Counted from the first letter of the stretch, positions 1 through 11,779 are shown. The stretch is DNA of 64,000 nt from Peromyscus leucopus (GCF_004664715.2 NC_051079.1:57695660-57759659), one strand, 5' to 3'. The notes: generated from the letters alone by a model not told the origin. Numbers and translations: made by a program.

Positions 1-1394
1 GATGAGTCTTTCTCAACACCATGAACAAAACAAGTATTTATTCTTGCCAGCGTTGTGTAGATGAGTGTGCAGGGTTACCTGAGTTCTATTTTTTCTAGCT
101 ATTTTGGTAAAGATTTATCTTCCACCCGGCTTCTTTCTTTACTGGTAAAAATATTCCTTCTCTTTGTTGAACATCAAATGTGATATTTTAAAGAGAGACA
201 GTTGCTTTGATGAACTTGTATCTTTTATCTTAAAAGGTCTTGTTAGAGAAGTCAACCTCTCCTTCCCCTTCCTACTTCCCTTTCTCCCTTATCTCTGTTC
301 ATCTCTCTATCTTTTACACATACACACACACAACACACACACACATACACACACCTCTACTAACATCTCTTGTGTATTGGGCTTATTGCAGACTTCTCTT
401 GCAAGCTCCCAATTCAGATCAGTTGTTAGGTACTTCAGAATGAAATGTAGCCAATCCTGGGCTCTTCATCTCTTGCATTTGAACATGTCTACTGTGCTCA
501 ATTTCTCTATGAATATCACAGACACAAATCCAGGCATGTATACAGCCTACACATGAGTGGTTATGTGCTCCTACATGTCTGCCTCGACTTTTGAACACAT
601 TTTATTAAAACCCACACTGTCCCAAATATATAGAATTTTATAGTTAAATATATAGGGTTGTTTCGCTATAGCCATTGTACTTCAACAAAACTGTTAAAAA
701 TTTCATCATGTTGATCTTTATCTACAAGTTTTGGCTGATCTGATTGTTAAAGCCGTTTCCTGGAATGCCCACTTTCTGGAGAATAACACTAGCCATGCAC
801 TGATCTTTCTCATTGAGTTGTATGTCCTCTCTAATTCATGCTTTATCACCCTGCAGCATTCACTAAACAATCAAAGTCTTCTGATCCTATGTCCAGCCAC
901 ACATAAAGGTCATTCATGTTAACAACATAAAGGACCCAAGAAGGTGTCCTTGTTCCCAAAATTACTTTATATAATAAGTCACCCAATTGTCATTAGAATC
1001 CAGTGAAAAACTTTAATTTTGGGTCAAGTGATGATGACATTCATATGAAATAAGAGGTGGAGAAAAGTTTGATAAAGATTGTAAAGGGAGGAGCCTGACC
1101 TATCAGCTAATGGAAGGCCACCAATAAAACAAGATGCCACAGGAAAGGAAACACTGATTGATCCATGAAACACAGCTGAGAATCCACAAATTAATCCTGG
1201 AATACAGAACACAGCCCATGAATAAGGTGTATTCAGTTCAGTGAAGAGTGGGTTATTAAATCAATACTGTTGTGTAAGCGACTATTTAACAAGAAGAAAA
1301 TAAAATTGAATCTGACTTATATTATAACCAAATAAATGCCACATCAATTAGAGGCATGTAAAGCATGATCAAACAGAAGCTCACAGCTATGTTT
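1..1394. other. Unassigned non-coding DNA with one (CA)n tract
   Basis: AT-rich sequence with no repeat family, gene or RNA that I recognise, apart from the interrupted (CA)n at 316-354. The open frames of up to 130 codons here run through the microsatellite and show no domain. Confidence 0.5.
316..354. repeat. (CA)n microsatellite, interrupted
   Basis: A CA/TACA dinucleotide tract of about 39 bp with two interruptions, visible directly. It makes artificial Thr/His-rich frames. Confidence 0.9.
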
Positions 1395-1655
1395 TTTACA
1401 AAGGTTACCAAAAATACATTGGAAACACACACAGCATTTCAACAAATGACATCAGGGAAACTGGATGCCCCCTTGTAGAAGAATGAAGACAGACCCATGT
1501 CTCTTACTCTTTGCAAGAATTAGTTTAAAATGGATCAAAGACCTTGATGTAAAATTTGAAACAGCTAGATTAAAAACATAGGTTAAAAAAAGAAAAACTT
1601 CAAGACACTGGCACAGGCAAGGACAGGCTCTTGACTCTGTGGCCTGTTACTCCTG
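1395..1655 (+). mobile_element. Ancient L1 LINE fragment, ORF2 part
   Basis: The order of words matches the late part of mammalian L1 ORF2: a stretch like TTCAACAAATG, then GGGAAACTGGATG, GAAGAATGAAGACAGACCC, AAAATGGATCAAAGACC, and ACATAGG followed by a CAAGACACTGGCACAGGCAA-like segment. The reading frame is broken by substitutions and indels, so this is an inert 5'- and 3'-truncated copy. Assigned from the known L1 consensus; subfamily not resolved. Confidence 0.7.
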
Positions 1656-1659
1656 TTTG

Positions 1660-3286
1660 AAATTGCTACAGTTTTACAAACACTCATAGAAAGCAAGTTT
1701 CTACTTCTGTAACATTCTCCATTATCTGACTGTATTTTTCCTAGATATTTCCTGGGTTTCCTCTTTAACTACCTCATCAATTTCTACTCATCCCTCTAGT
1801 GTGAGTTTATGTTTGGTCTCCTTCCAGACCTCCTCCAGTCTCACTCTCTACTCCATGCTGGCTCTCATACGTGCTGTGTCTTTTTTCTTCAAAATTCTAC
1901 TAGCTTGATATTCTTGAAAAGGAGAATATTCTTTTGTCATAACATCCCTTAACATTATTTATTGTTTCCACTAACTCCCAACTCCCACATATGTTCCCTG
2001 AACTAACTTCAGGTAACTTCTATAGAGTAAAAGACTCCTTTGCAATCTAATTACTTCTTGGAGATAAAGCTGATCCCCTGGTAGCCTCACAAAGTTACAT
2101 ATAATAATAGCCAAAACTCCACAAGTAGGTGACTCTCTGTATAGTCTTGATTGAGCTGAGGAACAAGAAAAAGAAGCAATCTCTGTTATTACCCATTACA
2201 GACAGATCAGGAGAAATAATATTAAATACAAAAATGAGTGATTATTAACTAAGGTTAAAAATGATGATCAACAAGCTTCATGGACTGTGTATTATTATGA
2301 GTCATTACCTAAATTATATAGCTATAGTTGAGTTTTGTTTATGAATATGTTGATTAAGAAATCTCTTGCTGTAGTATTTTAGTTGTATGCTGTTTCTAAG
2401 AGTCACTAAACAGTTAACCGTCTATTGATGGTTCGTCATAAAATACAGAGAGTTGAATTATAGCAATTGAAATGCACTTATAGTCACTCCCTTATCAGAA
2501 AACTTTACCAGGACTTACAATCATTTCAGCTGGAATAGCTGGGTCACTCCTGAAAAATCAATATGACCTCCACGTATGGGCATAAGCCAGTGGATAAACC
2601 TTGGCGATGTAGAGTTATTTGACCTTCCAGGTTATTTACCTAAGAAGAAACCTGCTTGGGGAGTATTAGAGCAAACATACCAGAAAGTAAAGGTAGAACA
2701 TAGCCTATGGTCTGTCTCCTGTAAGCAGCATGTTACAAATTCAAGCCTGAACAGGAAGAATGCTCTGGTTCCTTGGCTTGTTTAAAAAAAAAAAAAAAAT
2801 CTTTGTAATAGACTAAATTTTTTCCACTTTTCTGTATTGGAGAGTTCAAATTTGTGTTAATTCACAAATTAAGTGAATTAGATTTTATTCCAAATTTCCT
2901 AGTCGGCCGTGGCAAAATGCGTTTATTCTTGAGATTTGGCACAATTACAGGAAAGGCCAAAAATGAACCAGGCACAAACTCCCTCAGAAGAAGCCATTAG
3001 GAAAGTCACATTATGGCACATTAGTGACGATCTACTTCCATGTTTTATATTAAAAACTCCCTAAGCAGTCCTTGCTTCTTCATTTCAGAATGAGTAACTG
3101 AAATGACATTTAAAACTAACAGGCTGAGCTTGTTATCTCTGGGGAACTGGCACACAAACTACTAGAGGAGTCACACAACCTGAACCAGCTAGCTACAGAC
3201 TCCTTACTGTTGATTTCTAACACTCCCCTCACCGAGCTTAAGTCTTAAGGCATATTTCACAGATGTATAAACACAGGTGAAGCACA
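1660..3286. other. Unassigned non-coding DNA
   Basis: No gene and no clear repeat. It contains a pyrimidine-rich part near 1750-2000 and an A15 run at about 2785-2799 after a 69-codon open frame; the frame has no recognisable product, so I do not call a retrocopy. Confidence 0.4.
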
Positions 3287-3292
3287 ACTAAA

Positions 3293-3653
3293 TGTTGTGG
3301 AATATTCCTTTATGCTCTATGAAATTGTCTCACTGTGATTGGTTTAATAAAGAGCTGAATATCTGTTAGCTAGGCAGGAGGAGGTTAAGAAAGACTTCTG
3401 GGGACAGAGAGCTCTGGAAAGAAGAAAGGCAGAGTGGCCAAGCTGGATACAGAGGGAGCAAATCATTCAGAAGGAGAGGTAAAAGCCACGAGTCAGGTGG
3501 CACATTAAGATCAACAGAAATGGGTTAATTTAAGTTATAAGAGCTAGTGGGACAAGCTTAAGCCATAGGCAGAGCTTTTATAATTAATAGCACATCTCTG
3601 TGTCATTTTTGTGTGTGTGTGTGTGTGAGCTGGCAGCGCAAAATCTGTCCACA
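3293..3653 (+). mobile_element. Solo LTR, class II ERV, cricetid mys-like type
   Basis: The element starts TGTTGTGGAATATTCC and ends CTGTCCACA, 361 bp, and is flanked by the 6-bp duplication ACTAAA (3287-3292 and 3654-3659). A 6-bp duplication is the class II (ERVK) hallmark. Internal words ATTGGTTTAATAAAGAGCTG, AGCTAGGCAGGAGG, AATGGGTTAATTTAAGTTAT and AAGAGCTAGTGGGACAAGC recur in diverged form in the LTRs at 26565 and 44458. A GT microsatellite (3611-3627) lies near the 3' end. No internal viral sequence follows, so it is a solo LTR left by LTR-LTR recombination. The mys-like name is inference. Confidence 0.8.
3611..3627. repeat. (GT)n microsatellite inside the LTR
   Basis: A pure GT run of 17 bp near the 3' end of the solo LTR. 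Confidence 0.85.
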
Positions 3654-3659
3654 ACTAAA

Positions 3660-4540
3660 ATGCAAAGGATCTATATTATAGACATCAGCCCTGAGAGGTA
3701 TTTTAGCACTTATTTTCATTATATATGGGTAGGGACTATGCCAACAATGCAAACAGTTTAATTTCCACTTTCAAATCTTAGGGCAGTTGATGGAAAACCT
3801 AGGAATGGAACTCAGTTCTAAACCCTCTGCTGGTGGGCTTTGCTTAACCTGCTTGCTTTTTACCTAATCTTCTGGACAGCTTCCACAGCTTAAACATATG
3901 TGGCCAGCATTCTCCATTCCATGTTAGCAGTAAACTTGCTTATAATATCTTATGTTATTTTGCATTGTCTTTCTGTTGGTTTTGCTCTTGATAATGCCCA
4001 AAGAGTCTGCCACAAAAATAGCGAAGGAGTGAAATGGAACAAAGCCATATATTAGGCTGCAAGTATTCAGCAAATCAGAAACTGAACTCCAAGCAGCCTT
4101 AGGCTTACTGAGGTTCAATTTGTAATTATAGAAGTGTGGCTATGGAGCACCACTTTGTAGAAAGTGCCATGAGAAATATGTTAGGTTTCTAAGTTAAGCA
4201 AATGGTTTCAGGAAATCATTGTTCCCTTTAGAAAAAAAAAAAAAAAAAACAAAAAAAAAAAAAAAAAAACATGATTTTAGTATAGTAAATACTAGGGAAC
4301 TAAGAAATTATTCTGCACCTAAATTGGTTCAATTTATTTGATGACTTTTCCTAATATATTTTTATCTGAAAATTCTTTGTAGGAAGGACTAACACATGCT
4401 TCTGACCGAACTAGATTTTGGCAAATGAAGCATCAGTAAGTTTCCTTATCATAGTGAGCAAGGGCTATGGGCCAGTATCTGGTCTTCCAATAATCCACTT
4501 TATGAAAAAGAATTCACAAAGTGTTTCCTGGAGATAGACA
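3660..4540. other. Unassigned non-coding DNA with a long A tract
   Basis: No gene or repeat family recognised apart from the A18-C-A19 tract at 4232-4269. Confidence 0.4.
4232..4269 (+). repeat. Poly(A) tract A18-C-A19
   Basis: Two long A runs split by one C. I see no SINE body directly upstream, so the parent retroposon, if any, is not identified. Confidence 0.8.
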
Positions 4541-4544
4541 AAGG

Positions 4545-4840
4545 CATGTCGCTTAACTTCTTGAGCTTACAGTCCTGTTGTAAGATAGACAACTAACCAA
4601 AACCACAAGGCAGTGAGTAACTCAGGCCCCAGTGTTCCCGCATGGATCACAGGAAGGCATTAGGGCTGTAGAGAGCTCAACTGGAGCAAGGTATGTTGGC
4701 AATTAGACAATGAAGGATGTGATGGAATGTGGCCTGCACAAGATGATCAGTATGTTTGTTTAGCAGATGAAGGACACCCTTGGCTGGGGAAAAGCATAAG
4801 CAATAATAGCTTGAAGGCAAAATGAAAGTAATATGCTGTT
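4545..4840 (-). mobile_element. L2 LINE remnant (3' region, reverse)
   Basis: CTTGAGCTTACAGTCCTG and the following AGATAGACAACTAACCAAAA resemble the reverse complement of the L2 3' region. Strongly diverged; assigned from memory of the consensus. Confidence 0.45.
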
Positions 4841-5069
4841 CACAGAAGACGGAACTCCAGCAGGGCTGAGAGTGGTATTATGATGCAGGGTGTAAGAAAG
4901 AAGCCTTGCCATGCAGGATACACACAGAACATAGAACTCCTGTGGCAGTCCCAGCGCTGCCTTGGATCTGCCTCTCACTCCTAACATTGTACACAACCTA
5001 AGCAGGAAACAGGCATTTCAAAATGTCTAATTACAGAATCGAATGAATGCTCATGTCTACAAGAAGCAC

Positions 5070-5083
5070 GGGGGGGGGGGGGG
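5070..5083. repeat. Homopolymer G14
   Basis: A run of 14 G, a possible length-error site in the assembly. Confidence 0.85.
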
Positions 5084-5568
5084 AGACACAAATTGAGGAT
5101 TGTTTCTCACTTGCTTGGTGACACCTTGGGCTTGTAAAGGACCCAGATAGCACACATCACTTAGACAAAGGGTAGAGTTTAAACAAGCCCTCCCTCTGAA
5201 GGAGACAAATGTGAGATGTGTTTTGAAGGAGCAGTCAAGAAGCCTAGGCATGACTGACTGGGGAAACAATGAAAAGGGGAGAGTAGAAGATAATGACTGA
5301 GTTTCAACCGAATCAAAGCACCGTTAATAAGAGAGGTTCTGAGAGGTCATGAGCTTTGCAGTGAGACTCGGTGTTGAGATGTGATGGCAGATTCCAAGTG
5401 GGGATATTCTGTCCCCCAGGAGGGTGGCACAGGGAAAGCAGGGATAGTTTTAAATCCTCCTTAGCCATCTCAGAGCATTTTCCAATTGAGATGTGCATAT
5501 GGCAAATATCACCCTCATTTGACAGAGGAGAAAAGTGAGTAGCAAAAATATCAGATGTTTGCTTTTAA

Positions 5569-5716
5569 TACACACACACATAAATACACATTCACATACA
5601 CACATAAATGAACACATATATACAACAGGCATACATGAGCACACATAACAAGTACACATGTACAAATACACAAAAAAACACACATGATGGGCACATGCAC
5701 ACAAATACTACACACA

Positions 5717-5750
<34 letters not shown>

Positions 5751-5752
5751 AC
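5569..5752. repeat. (CA)n-rich microsatellite block
   Basis: About 180 bp of CA/TACA/AAACA low-complexity sequence ending in a near-pure (CA)n at 5711-5750. The Cys/Val-rich open frames on the minus strand are translations of this repeat. Confidence 0.9.
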
Positions 5753-5759
5753 AGAGAGA

Positions 5760-6780
5760 GATCAGAGCATATTGAAGATTTAAAGCTTCATGCTGATTTC
5801 ACACTCAGCGCTCAAGTACTGACTGTGTGCCTGACCTTTCCTGGGGTCCACAATCCAATGAAGCATCAAGGAAGGAAAAGCAGGAAGTCAAGAACTGACA
5901 GCCAGGGAAATGGAAGACAGAGGATTCAGTAATCAAGCCATACCCAAAATAAATCCTATCTACTGCTCGATGGACACCTACTCAGCACAAGACAGGGAAG
6001 AGGTGATAGAAAGGAAGTGTTCATGTAAGGAGAAGGTGTGCTAACAAAGACGAGTGTCTAATTAGAGATAATAAATACCAGAAACAGACAGGAAATGAGA
6101 GCATATAAGTCTTCCCTACTCAGTATCTAGGATAAATTAGTTGTAGGATATCCCAACTCCAAGAACACCCAAGTCAGTCCTACCAAATGTTAGTCACATA
6201 AAAACTTACATACATCTCCCTGTATGTTTTAAATCATCTAGCAAAATGCAAATGTTGTTTAAATAGTTTTTATCCTGTGTTGCTTATGGATTTGTGGTGA
6301 GGAAGAAGAAAATCTGTACACATTCAGTACCAATGTGATTGTTTTTATATTTTCAAGCCCTGCTTGATTGATTCCATGGATACGTAACTCAAGAGAGAAA
6401 GCTAACTGTGTGTCTCACCCTCATGCAAACCCAAAATGAAAACTAGTCTCAATTATTCTTTTCATTAGTCCAGCCTGTATATAACTTCTGGGATGAGATC
6501 CTTGCTGGAGTCCAAAACTGAGTGTCAAGCTTTGTGCTAAAAATGGTTACATAGTTAAGAAACAAACAGTGTATTGAAATTTAGAGGAAAAAACTGTACA
6601 GCCATACATCAGATACATTAGAATGACAGAGATGCTAGCCCTATTTCTCCCTTGAATTTCCTAAGCATAGAGTCAAGGCCACGATACTTTTGTTGTCCTC
6701 TAAGGCTGGACAAAGCATATTAAGCCTGGTCAGTGGTGTTATTTGCTGTCCTTGAAACATGTGTTGATAATCTCCAGCAG
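5760..6780. other. Unassigned non-coding DNA
   Basis: No gene, RNA or repeat family that I can support. Confidence 0.4.
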
Positions 6781-6784
6781 CTGG

Positions 6785-6806
6785 CCCCCCCCCCCCCCCC
6801 CCCCCC
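6785..6806. repeat. Homopolymer C22
   Basis: A run of 22 C followed by ACCCCCACC. The Gly-rich minus-strand frame here is a translation of the tract. Confidence 0.9.
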
Positions 6807-7059
6807 ACCCCCACCTCCTGCCACACTAAGCTTTGCTCAGCTGTCACTTCAGGTAAGAGCATGGCCAAGAAGGCAGAAGCTTCCTCTAAAAGGTATCTAA
6901 TAGCACCTCCTTAAGTTGGCCTGCCCTGAACACTTTTACTCTCAAATGACCTCTCTTTCCTGCATTCTAGAAGTTCTTCGTTTTGTAAGGAGATTGTCAA
7001 TATTGGTTAAAAAAAAAAAAATCACATTTATTAATATACATTATCATAGTTTAAACATC

Positions 7060-7255
7060 ACACAGCATGAGACAAATGGGATTCTCTCTTCTGATTCCTC
7101 TCTATTACCCTCACTTACTCTTTTTTGACTATATCATTTAGCCTTTTAAGGTCCCTGAAAGTAAGGACCAAGTTTTCAATTGCGTAATAGTCAACAAAAC
7201 ACTGAGGTTAGATACTCAGTGAATATTTCATAAGCGGATGAATGCATTAGTCAGA
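7060..7255 (+). mobile_element. L2 LINE 3' end
   Basis: CCCTGAAAGTAAGGACCAAG, then ACACTGAGG, then ACTCAGTGAATATTTCATAA and GATGAATG follow the order of the L2 3' terminus (agaatgtaagctcc ... cctggcacatagtagg ... caataaatatttgttgaatgaatg). Old and diverged. Confidence 0.5.
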
Positions 7256-7268
7256 AAATATACATTTA

Positions 7269-7470
7269 GGAGCTGGAGAGACGATGGCTTAGCAGTGAAG
7301 AGCACTTAATTACTTTAGCAAAGAACCCAAGTTTGTTTCCCAGCCCCCACATCAAGTAGCTCTGAAAAGCCAGCACCTCTAGTTCCAGGGTATCTGCTGA
7401 CCTCCTTCTGAATTCCTAGGGCACTTGCACTCCCACATATGCAGGCCTACAGTGACATGCACGCTCACTC
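7269..7470 (+). mobile_element. B2-family SINE
   Basis: Begins GGAGCTGGAGAGACGATGGC with a tRNA-like A-box region, then TAGCAGTGAAGAGCACTTAA, and continues through the B2 body (CCTCCTTCTGAATTCCTAGG, GCACTTGCACTCCCACATAT). It runs directly into an alternating (CG)n/(CA)n tail. Confidence 0.8.
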
Positions 7471-7483
7471 GCGCACGCGCGCG

Positions 7484-7516
<33 letters not shown>
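7469..7516. repeat. (CG)n-(CA)n alternating purine-pyrimidine tract
   Basis: GCGCACGCGCGCGC... passes into CACACA... with strict purine/pyrimidine alternation over about 48 bp. It grew from the 3' end of the adjacent B2. Such tracts favour left-handed DNA. Confidence 0.9.
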
Positions 7517-7584
7517 GATCAAAAAATGAGTTAAAAACCAAGCATTTGAAGTAGAAGGGTGTTCTTTAGTTCACACCTTTGTTC

Positions 7585-7840
7585 ATCCATACCTGACCAA
7601 ACAGTGACACACATGGCTCCAGGTGTTAGGAATGGTAGTATGAACAGAACAGTAAAAATCTCTATCCACACACCACGCAAAATTGAGAAAAGGGGACTCA
7701 CAAATGTAGTAAAAGAGTCAAATTCTTATGGGAGAGTGATAAGCCCTAAAGAGAATAGTTTGCTAGTGAAGCCGGGTGGTGGGGGTGCTGGGGTAGGAAG
7801 GAGGAAGGTATGCAGTTTAAAAATAAGTGATTAGGGAGAA
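7585..7840 (-). mobile_element. L2 LINE remnant (reverse)
   Basis: CCAGGTGTTAGGAATGG followed by GAACAGAACAGTAAAAATCT resembles the common L2 reverse word order (ccaggcactgttctaggcgctgggga ... gtgaacaaaacagacaaaaatcc). Diverged; orientation inferred. Confidence 0.45.
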
Positions 7841-7865
7841 GATGAAGCATGGATCCATTGCCAAG

Positions 7866-8075
7866 GAAAGCATCAAGATTCTTTTTTTTTTTTTTTTTTT
7901 TTTTTTTTTGGTTTTTTGAGACAGGGTTTCTCTGTGTAGCTTTGCGCCTTTCCTGGAGCTCACTTGGTAGCCCAGGCTGGCCTCGAACTCACAGAGATCC
8001 GCCTGACTCTGCCTCCCGAGTGCTGGGATTAAAGGCATGCACCACCAACGCCCGGCAGAAAGCATCAAGATTCTT
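7866..8075 (-). mobile_element. B1 SINE with 18-bp target site duplication
   Basis: The body, about 7884-8057, is a near full-length reverse B1: T run, GAGACAGGGTTTCTCTGTGT, CCCAGGCTGGCCTCGAACTC, AGTGCTGGGATTAAAGGC and final CGCCCGGC. It is flanked by the exact 18-bp repeat GAAAGCATCAAGATTCTT (7866-7883 and 8058-8075), the signature of L1-mediated insertion. The low divergence and intact duplication suggest a fairly recent copy. Confidence 0.95.
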
Positions 8076-8079
8076 AAAA

Positions 8080-8830
8080 GCTTTTTCTTTTGGGAAAAAA
8101 AAAGTCTGTGAATTAATAATTTTTTTGTTGTAGTTCAAATAGAACAAAATTTAAGGACAAGACAGTGTTCTGATGCTAGAAAAGTATTTGTATAACAAGA
8201 ACAGATAAAAGTGTAGGATTTCTCCCACAAACTCTAGGAGCAAAACAACAATTTCAAATTCACGGCATTTATTTGAGTGAAAATATTTATCTTTAGAGAA
8301 CAAAATTGATCTCACCTCTCTAAGTGGAAAACAAAGGCCTGAATCTTAAACAGCCTTAGGTGTCAAGCTCAGCTGGAAAAAAAATAACTAGGTGCAAAAT
8401 GAGCTTCTGACTGCTTTGGTAACAGTTGGAGCAGAAATCCTTATTTACTTCCCAAGTTAGAATCTCCAGGAGATATAACTTGCAGGGAGAAAGAAGGAAA
8501 TCAAAGACTACAAATTATCCCCATTATGATGTTAGATCCACAAGCACATTTTCTTGATAGTCAACATATAATAAAGAGAAAGAACGCATCTCAATGGAAA
8601 TGGCAACTTCCTGGACATTTCCTGCCCATTCAAGGCGGGTCTTGTTATATATTGTCTAAAAACCATCCTTCCTTTTTATAGGGTTGCTATTCAATTGCTC
8701 TCATCAGTTTCATACTTCCTCTTCCTTGTAGGATGAATGAAGCCTTTCAGTTAAAGCTTCAAAGGACTCCTTCAGACATGAATGGCATTGTCATCCCTGC
8801 CTGGCCATAGTCTCCTTTTAGGTTCAGTTT
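8080..8830. other. Unassigned non-coding DNA
   Basis: AT-rich sequence with no gene or repeat that I recognise. Confidence 0.4.
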
Positions 8831-9495
8831 AAATTTTACTTCCTATACGTTGTTACTCGGTGATCCATCATATGTCTCCCCTTCCTTTGTTTCTAGCACT
8901 GCCATGTCTAACTTCCACTCATTTTTGCCTGAAAAGACAGAGAGCCTCCTAACTGGTCTCTTGTTCTATATTCGAACTCTGCAGTATATTCTCTATATAA
9001 GAACCAAACTTTTACTCTCAAAGTATATGATAAATCATATTATTCCTTACACAAACTCTTCCTGTAGCTTTCCATCTCATACTGAAACTTGAGGTTCATT
9101 CTACCACCTAACGCCCCACCTCTACCTACAACAGAAGCCGTTCCTTCCCCTCTGACTTTCTAGTGCCTATGCTGCTCACCCACCTCCTTGGTCTTGAGTA
9201 ATTTTTCCTAGTTTCACATCCTTTAGTCGTCACATCTTAGCTCACATCTCAGATCTTCATAAAAGCTCTTCCACCAGCCTGCATCACATACCATGTTTCT
9301 TCATCTTTGTAAACCATATTATACGTTTTTTTCATAACACATATCATCTTGAAATACACACTTGAGTGGTTGGCCAAATCAACTGTGTGTAGATAAAGGG
9401 CCATAACTGAATCAGCAGTAATTATCCCCCAGTGTCTGGGAGGCCAGCCTATAAAGAGTAGTAGGTAATTAAATCTTCCTTTAATGAATAAAATA
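8830..9495 (+). mobile_element. L2 LINE, 3' UTR block
   Basis: The word order follows the L2 3' region: GAGAGCCTCCTAACTGGTCT, AGCTTTCCATCTCATACTGA, a CCACCTCCTTGG segment, CTTCATAAAAGCTCTTCC, TTCATAACACATATCATC, GTGTCTGGGAGGCCAGCCTA and AATCTTCCTTTAATGAATAA at the terminus. About 660 bp remain, well diverged. The open frames inside are L2 sequence, not genes. Confidence 0.7.
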
Positions 9496-9499
9496 ACAC

Positions 9500-10620
9500 T
9501 CATTTTCTCTCCTTTGACTTTGATATGCATTTTACCCAGCATTTCGAGTTATCCTTCTATTTACCTACCTCTAACTAGACATGTTGCAGAACACTGTGTC
9601 ACACCTTAGGATGAGCAAGGAATCTGTAGTTTGTAAGTGAATCATCACTACTGTGACTCACAACAGGCTTACGGACCAACTGCTGTGTATAAACACCAGC
9701 AATTCTCACAGGGAGGACACCCATGCTTAAAATAGGAAAGAAACATTTTTTTTTGTTGTTTTATCTCTCTTAAAAACAAGATGTCAGAAATTGGTGCTAA
9801 GGCTATGATTAATTATAGGATTTCAAAGCTATATAAGCATCTTTGAAGTTTTATGATGCCTTCACCTTGTGTGGATGAGGCACCAAGACCTGAGCCAGAC
9901 ATGAAACACAAAGTCAGTGAGTGGCCACTAAGTAACAAGACATCCAGCCTCCTGCTTGCTGCTAGGGCCTTTGTTCCTTGGCCTTGAACACATTAGGATC
10001 AGCTTTGTACACAATAGGATCACTGTCCAGTGCCATTATTTTAGAAAGATCTTAGAAGAAGTTGTTTGTCAAAGGAGACAGAATTGAGGACAATTGTTCA
10101 ATTCGCTGCAGAATCTCTTGGCTCCTTCCGTTTGGGGTTTGTTTTTTTTTGTTGTTGTTGTTTTGTTTTTTCTGGTTTTCTTTGTTACTTGCAAATGGAA
10201 AAAGATGTTTCAGTCAACATCCCTCCTCCACATTCTAAGACCGATGGCGCTCTGACGGCTTTGACTCAACTAGGCTGTTTACTGTTACTGGCTTTTCCAG
10301 AAATTCAAACTGAAGGTAGAATGAATGAATCCTGTGTCCTGAGTATATATTTGAGTAGTAAGACACGTGCAGGATGGTCTGACAGTCCACTCAGCAGATC
10401 TGTGTTAGCAGTACTCTCCTTAGCTCAGAGAAGGTTAATTGCCAAAGAGCCTGATGACCACATCTCTCTCAAGATGGTGTCGACTCCATTGCTATGAAAG
10501 GAGGAATTCTAGAGGCTTACAAACCAACCACAGTGGGACACCAGAGAAACTGTTTCTGGAGATGAAAGCCCTCCTTCAGGTGAAAGATTCAAGTGACTTG
10601 TCCATTTGTTTTCAATTTAA
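9500..10620. other. Unassigned non-coding DNA
   Basis: No repeat family recognised. A 143-codon open frame (10066-10497) crosses a T/G-rich stretch that gives a run of Cys and Phe; it has no recognisable domain. Confidence 0.4.
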
Positions 10621-10624
10621 AACA

Positions 10625-10742
10625 ACTTCACACTTTAGCCTAGGTTTGTCTGAAACTCACTACGTAGCCTTGAACTCCCAGCGATTCTCCTGCCACAGTC
10701 CTCCAAGTGTGAGGATTCCAGGTGTGAACCAGCACAACTGGC
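10625..10742 (-). mobile_element. Old B1-type SINE (reverse)
   Basis: AAACTCACTACGTAGCCTTG, ACTCCCAGCGATTCTCCTGC, AAGTGTGAGGATTCCAGGTG and CCAGCACAACTGGC match a reversed B1/proto-B1 in order, with many substitutions. Confidence 0.75.
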
Positions 10743-10756
10743 TTTGAAAGATGTCT

Positions 10757-10991
10757 GGGTTTTTATTTTGAGATAAGGTCACATGTGTTCCAGCTGATCT
10801 TAAACTTGCTATGGTTTAAGACTTGAGGATGACATTGAACTTCTGACCATTCTGCATCACCTCAGAGGAGGTGGAGTACAGCTGTGCCTGCACCAATAAT
10901 CCAAGTATACAGAGCACAGTGCTAAGGTCCAAACTCAGGACTTCGTGCATGAAGATGAACACTCTACCAACTGAGTCACACACACCCCCAT
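10757..10991 (-). mobile_element. B4 SINE (reverse; ID-like plus B1-like halves)
   Basis: A reversed B1-like half (TTGAGATAAGGTCACATGTG, TTAAACTTGCTATGG, GATGACATTGAACTTCTGAC) is followed by a reversed ID-like half (CTCAGGACTTCGTGCATGAA, ACTCTACCAACTGAGTCACA, CACACCCCC). This order is that of a B4 on the minus strand. Confidence 0.75.
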
Positions 10992-11420
10992 TCCTAAAGC
11001 ACATATTTAAATGAATGTAAATATCACTTCCAAAGGGCTGGCAGAGCAATTTATTCTGTGTGGAAGGTGTCCTATTTTCAGCCTTTTCTCTCACAGCACA
11101 GTCAATACTTCACAGAGAAAATGGTAACAATGCTATTATATTCATACTGCTAACACAGTTTATGGATTTTTAAAAACCAAGAAGACACATCCAAAGATGA
11201 TCACTCCTAAATAGGGCTCCCTTTGCTTGGTCTAATTTTTCAAGTGACAATAGAAAAGTCTATAATGGCAATCAGATCTGCTGGTATAAATACTTCTAAA
11301 CACCAAATGTATGAGTGCGTGTATATGTAAATCAGAATTAATTTATAAAATAATTATTTAAGAATTTCTTTACAAAATAGTAAAACTGGTAGATATGACT
11401 AAGTGAAATAAGCGTGCATT

Positions 11421-11606
11421 GAAATAAATATTATAGCCGGGCCGTGGTGGCGCACGCCTTAATCCAGCACTCAGAGAGCCTGCGATCTCTGTAGTTCGAG
11501 CAGCCTGGCTACCAATGAGTTCCAGAAAAGGCCAAATCTACACAGAAAACCCTGTCTCAAAAAACCAAAAAAAAAAAAAAAAAAAAAAAAAGAAATAAAT
11601 ATTATA
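11421..11606 (+). mobile_element. B1 SINE with 15-bp target site duplication
   Basis: GCCGGGCCGTGGTGGCGCAC to the A-rich tail (11436-11591) is a forward B1 with several small deletions. The flanks carry the exact duplication GAAATAAATATTATA (11421-11435 and 11592-11606). Confidence 0.95.
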
Positions 11607-11779
11607 TATAAGTTACAAAGAATTGGCTTAACTGATACACTATCTTATGTCTTTTTTTTTTAACTGTTCATTACACTGAATTCATTGTGACAGCTTAACA
11701 GGAATATTTTTGTCAGGTACAAACCTATGTAAAATAAATGCTAAATAATTAATGAAATTTATTATAAATAATTAATTGA

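Noticed and set aside
5450..5751. Cys/Val-rich minus-strand open frames of 66-84 codons
   Set aside because: They translate the (CA)n block at 5569-5752 in different frames.
10066..10497. 143-codon plus-strand frame as a possible secreted or membrane protein
   Set aside because: The Cys/Phe cluster comes from a T/G-rich tract, no domain is visible, and there is no exon or conservation evidence.
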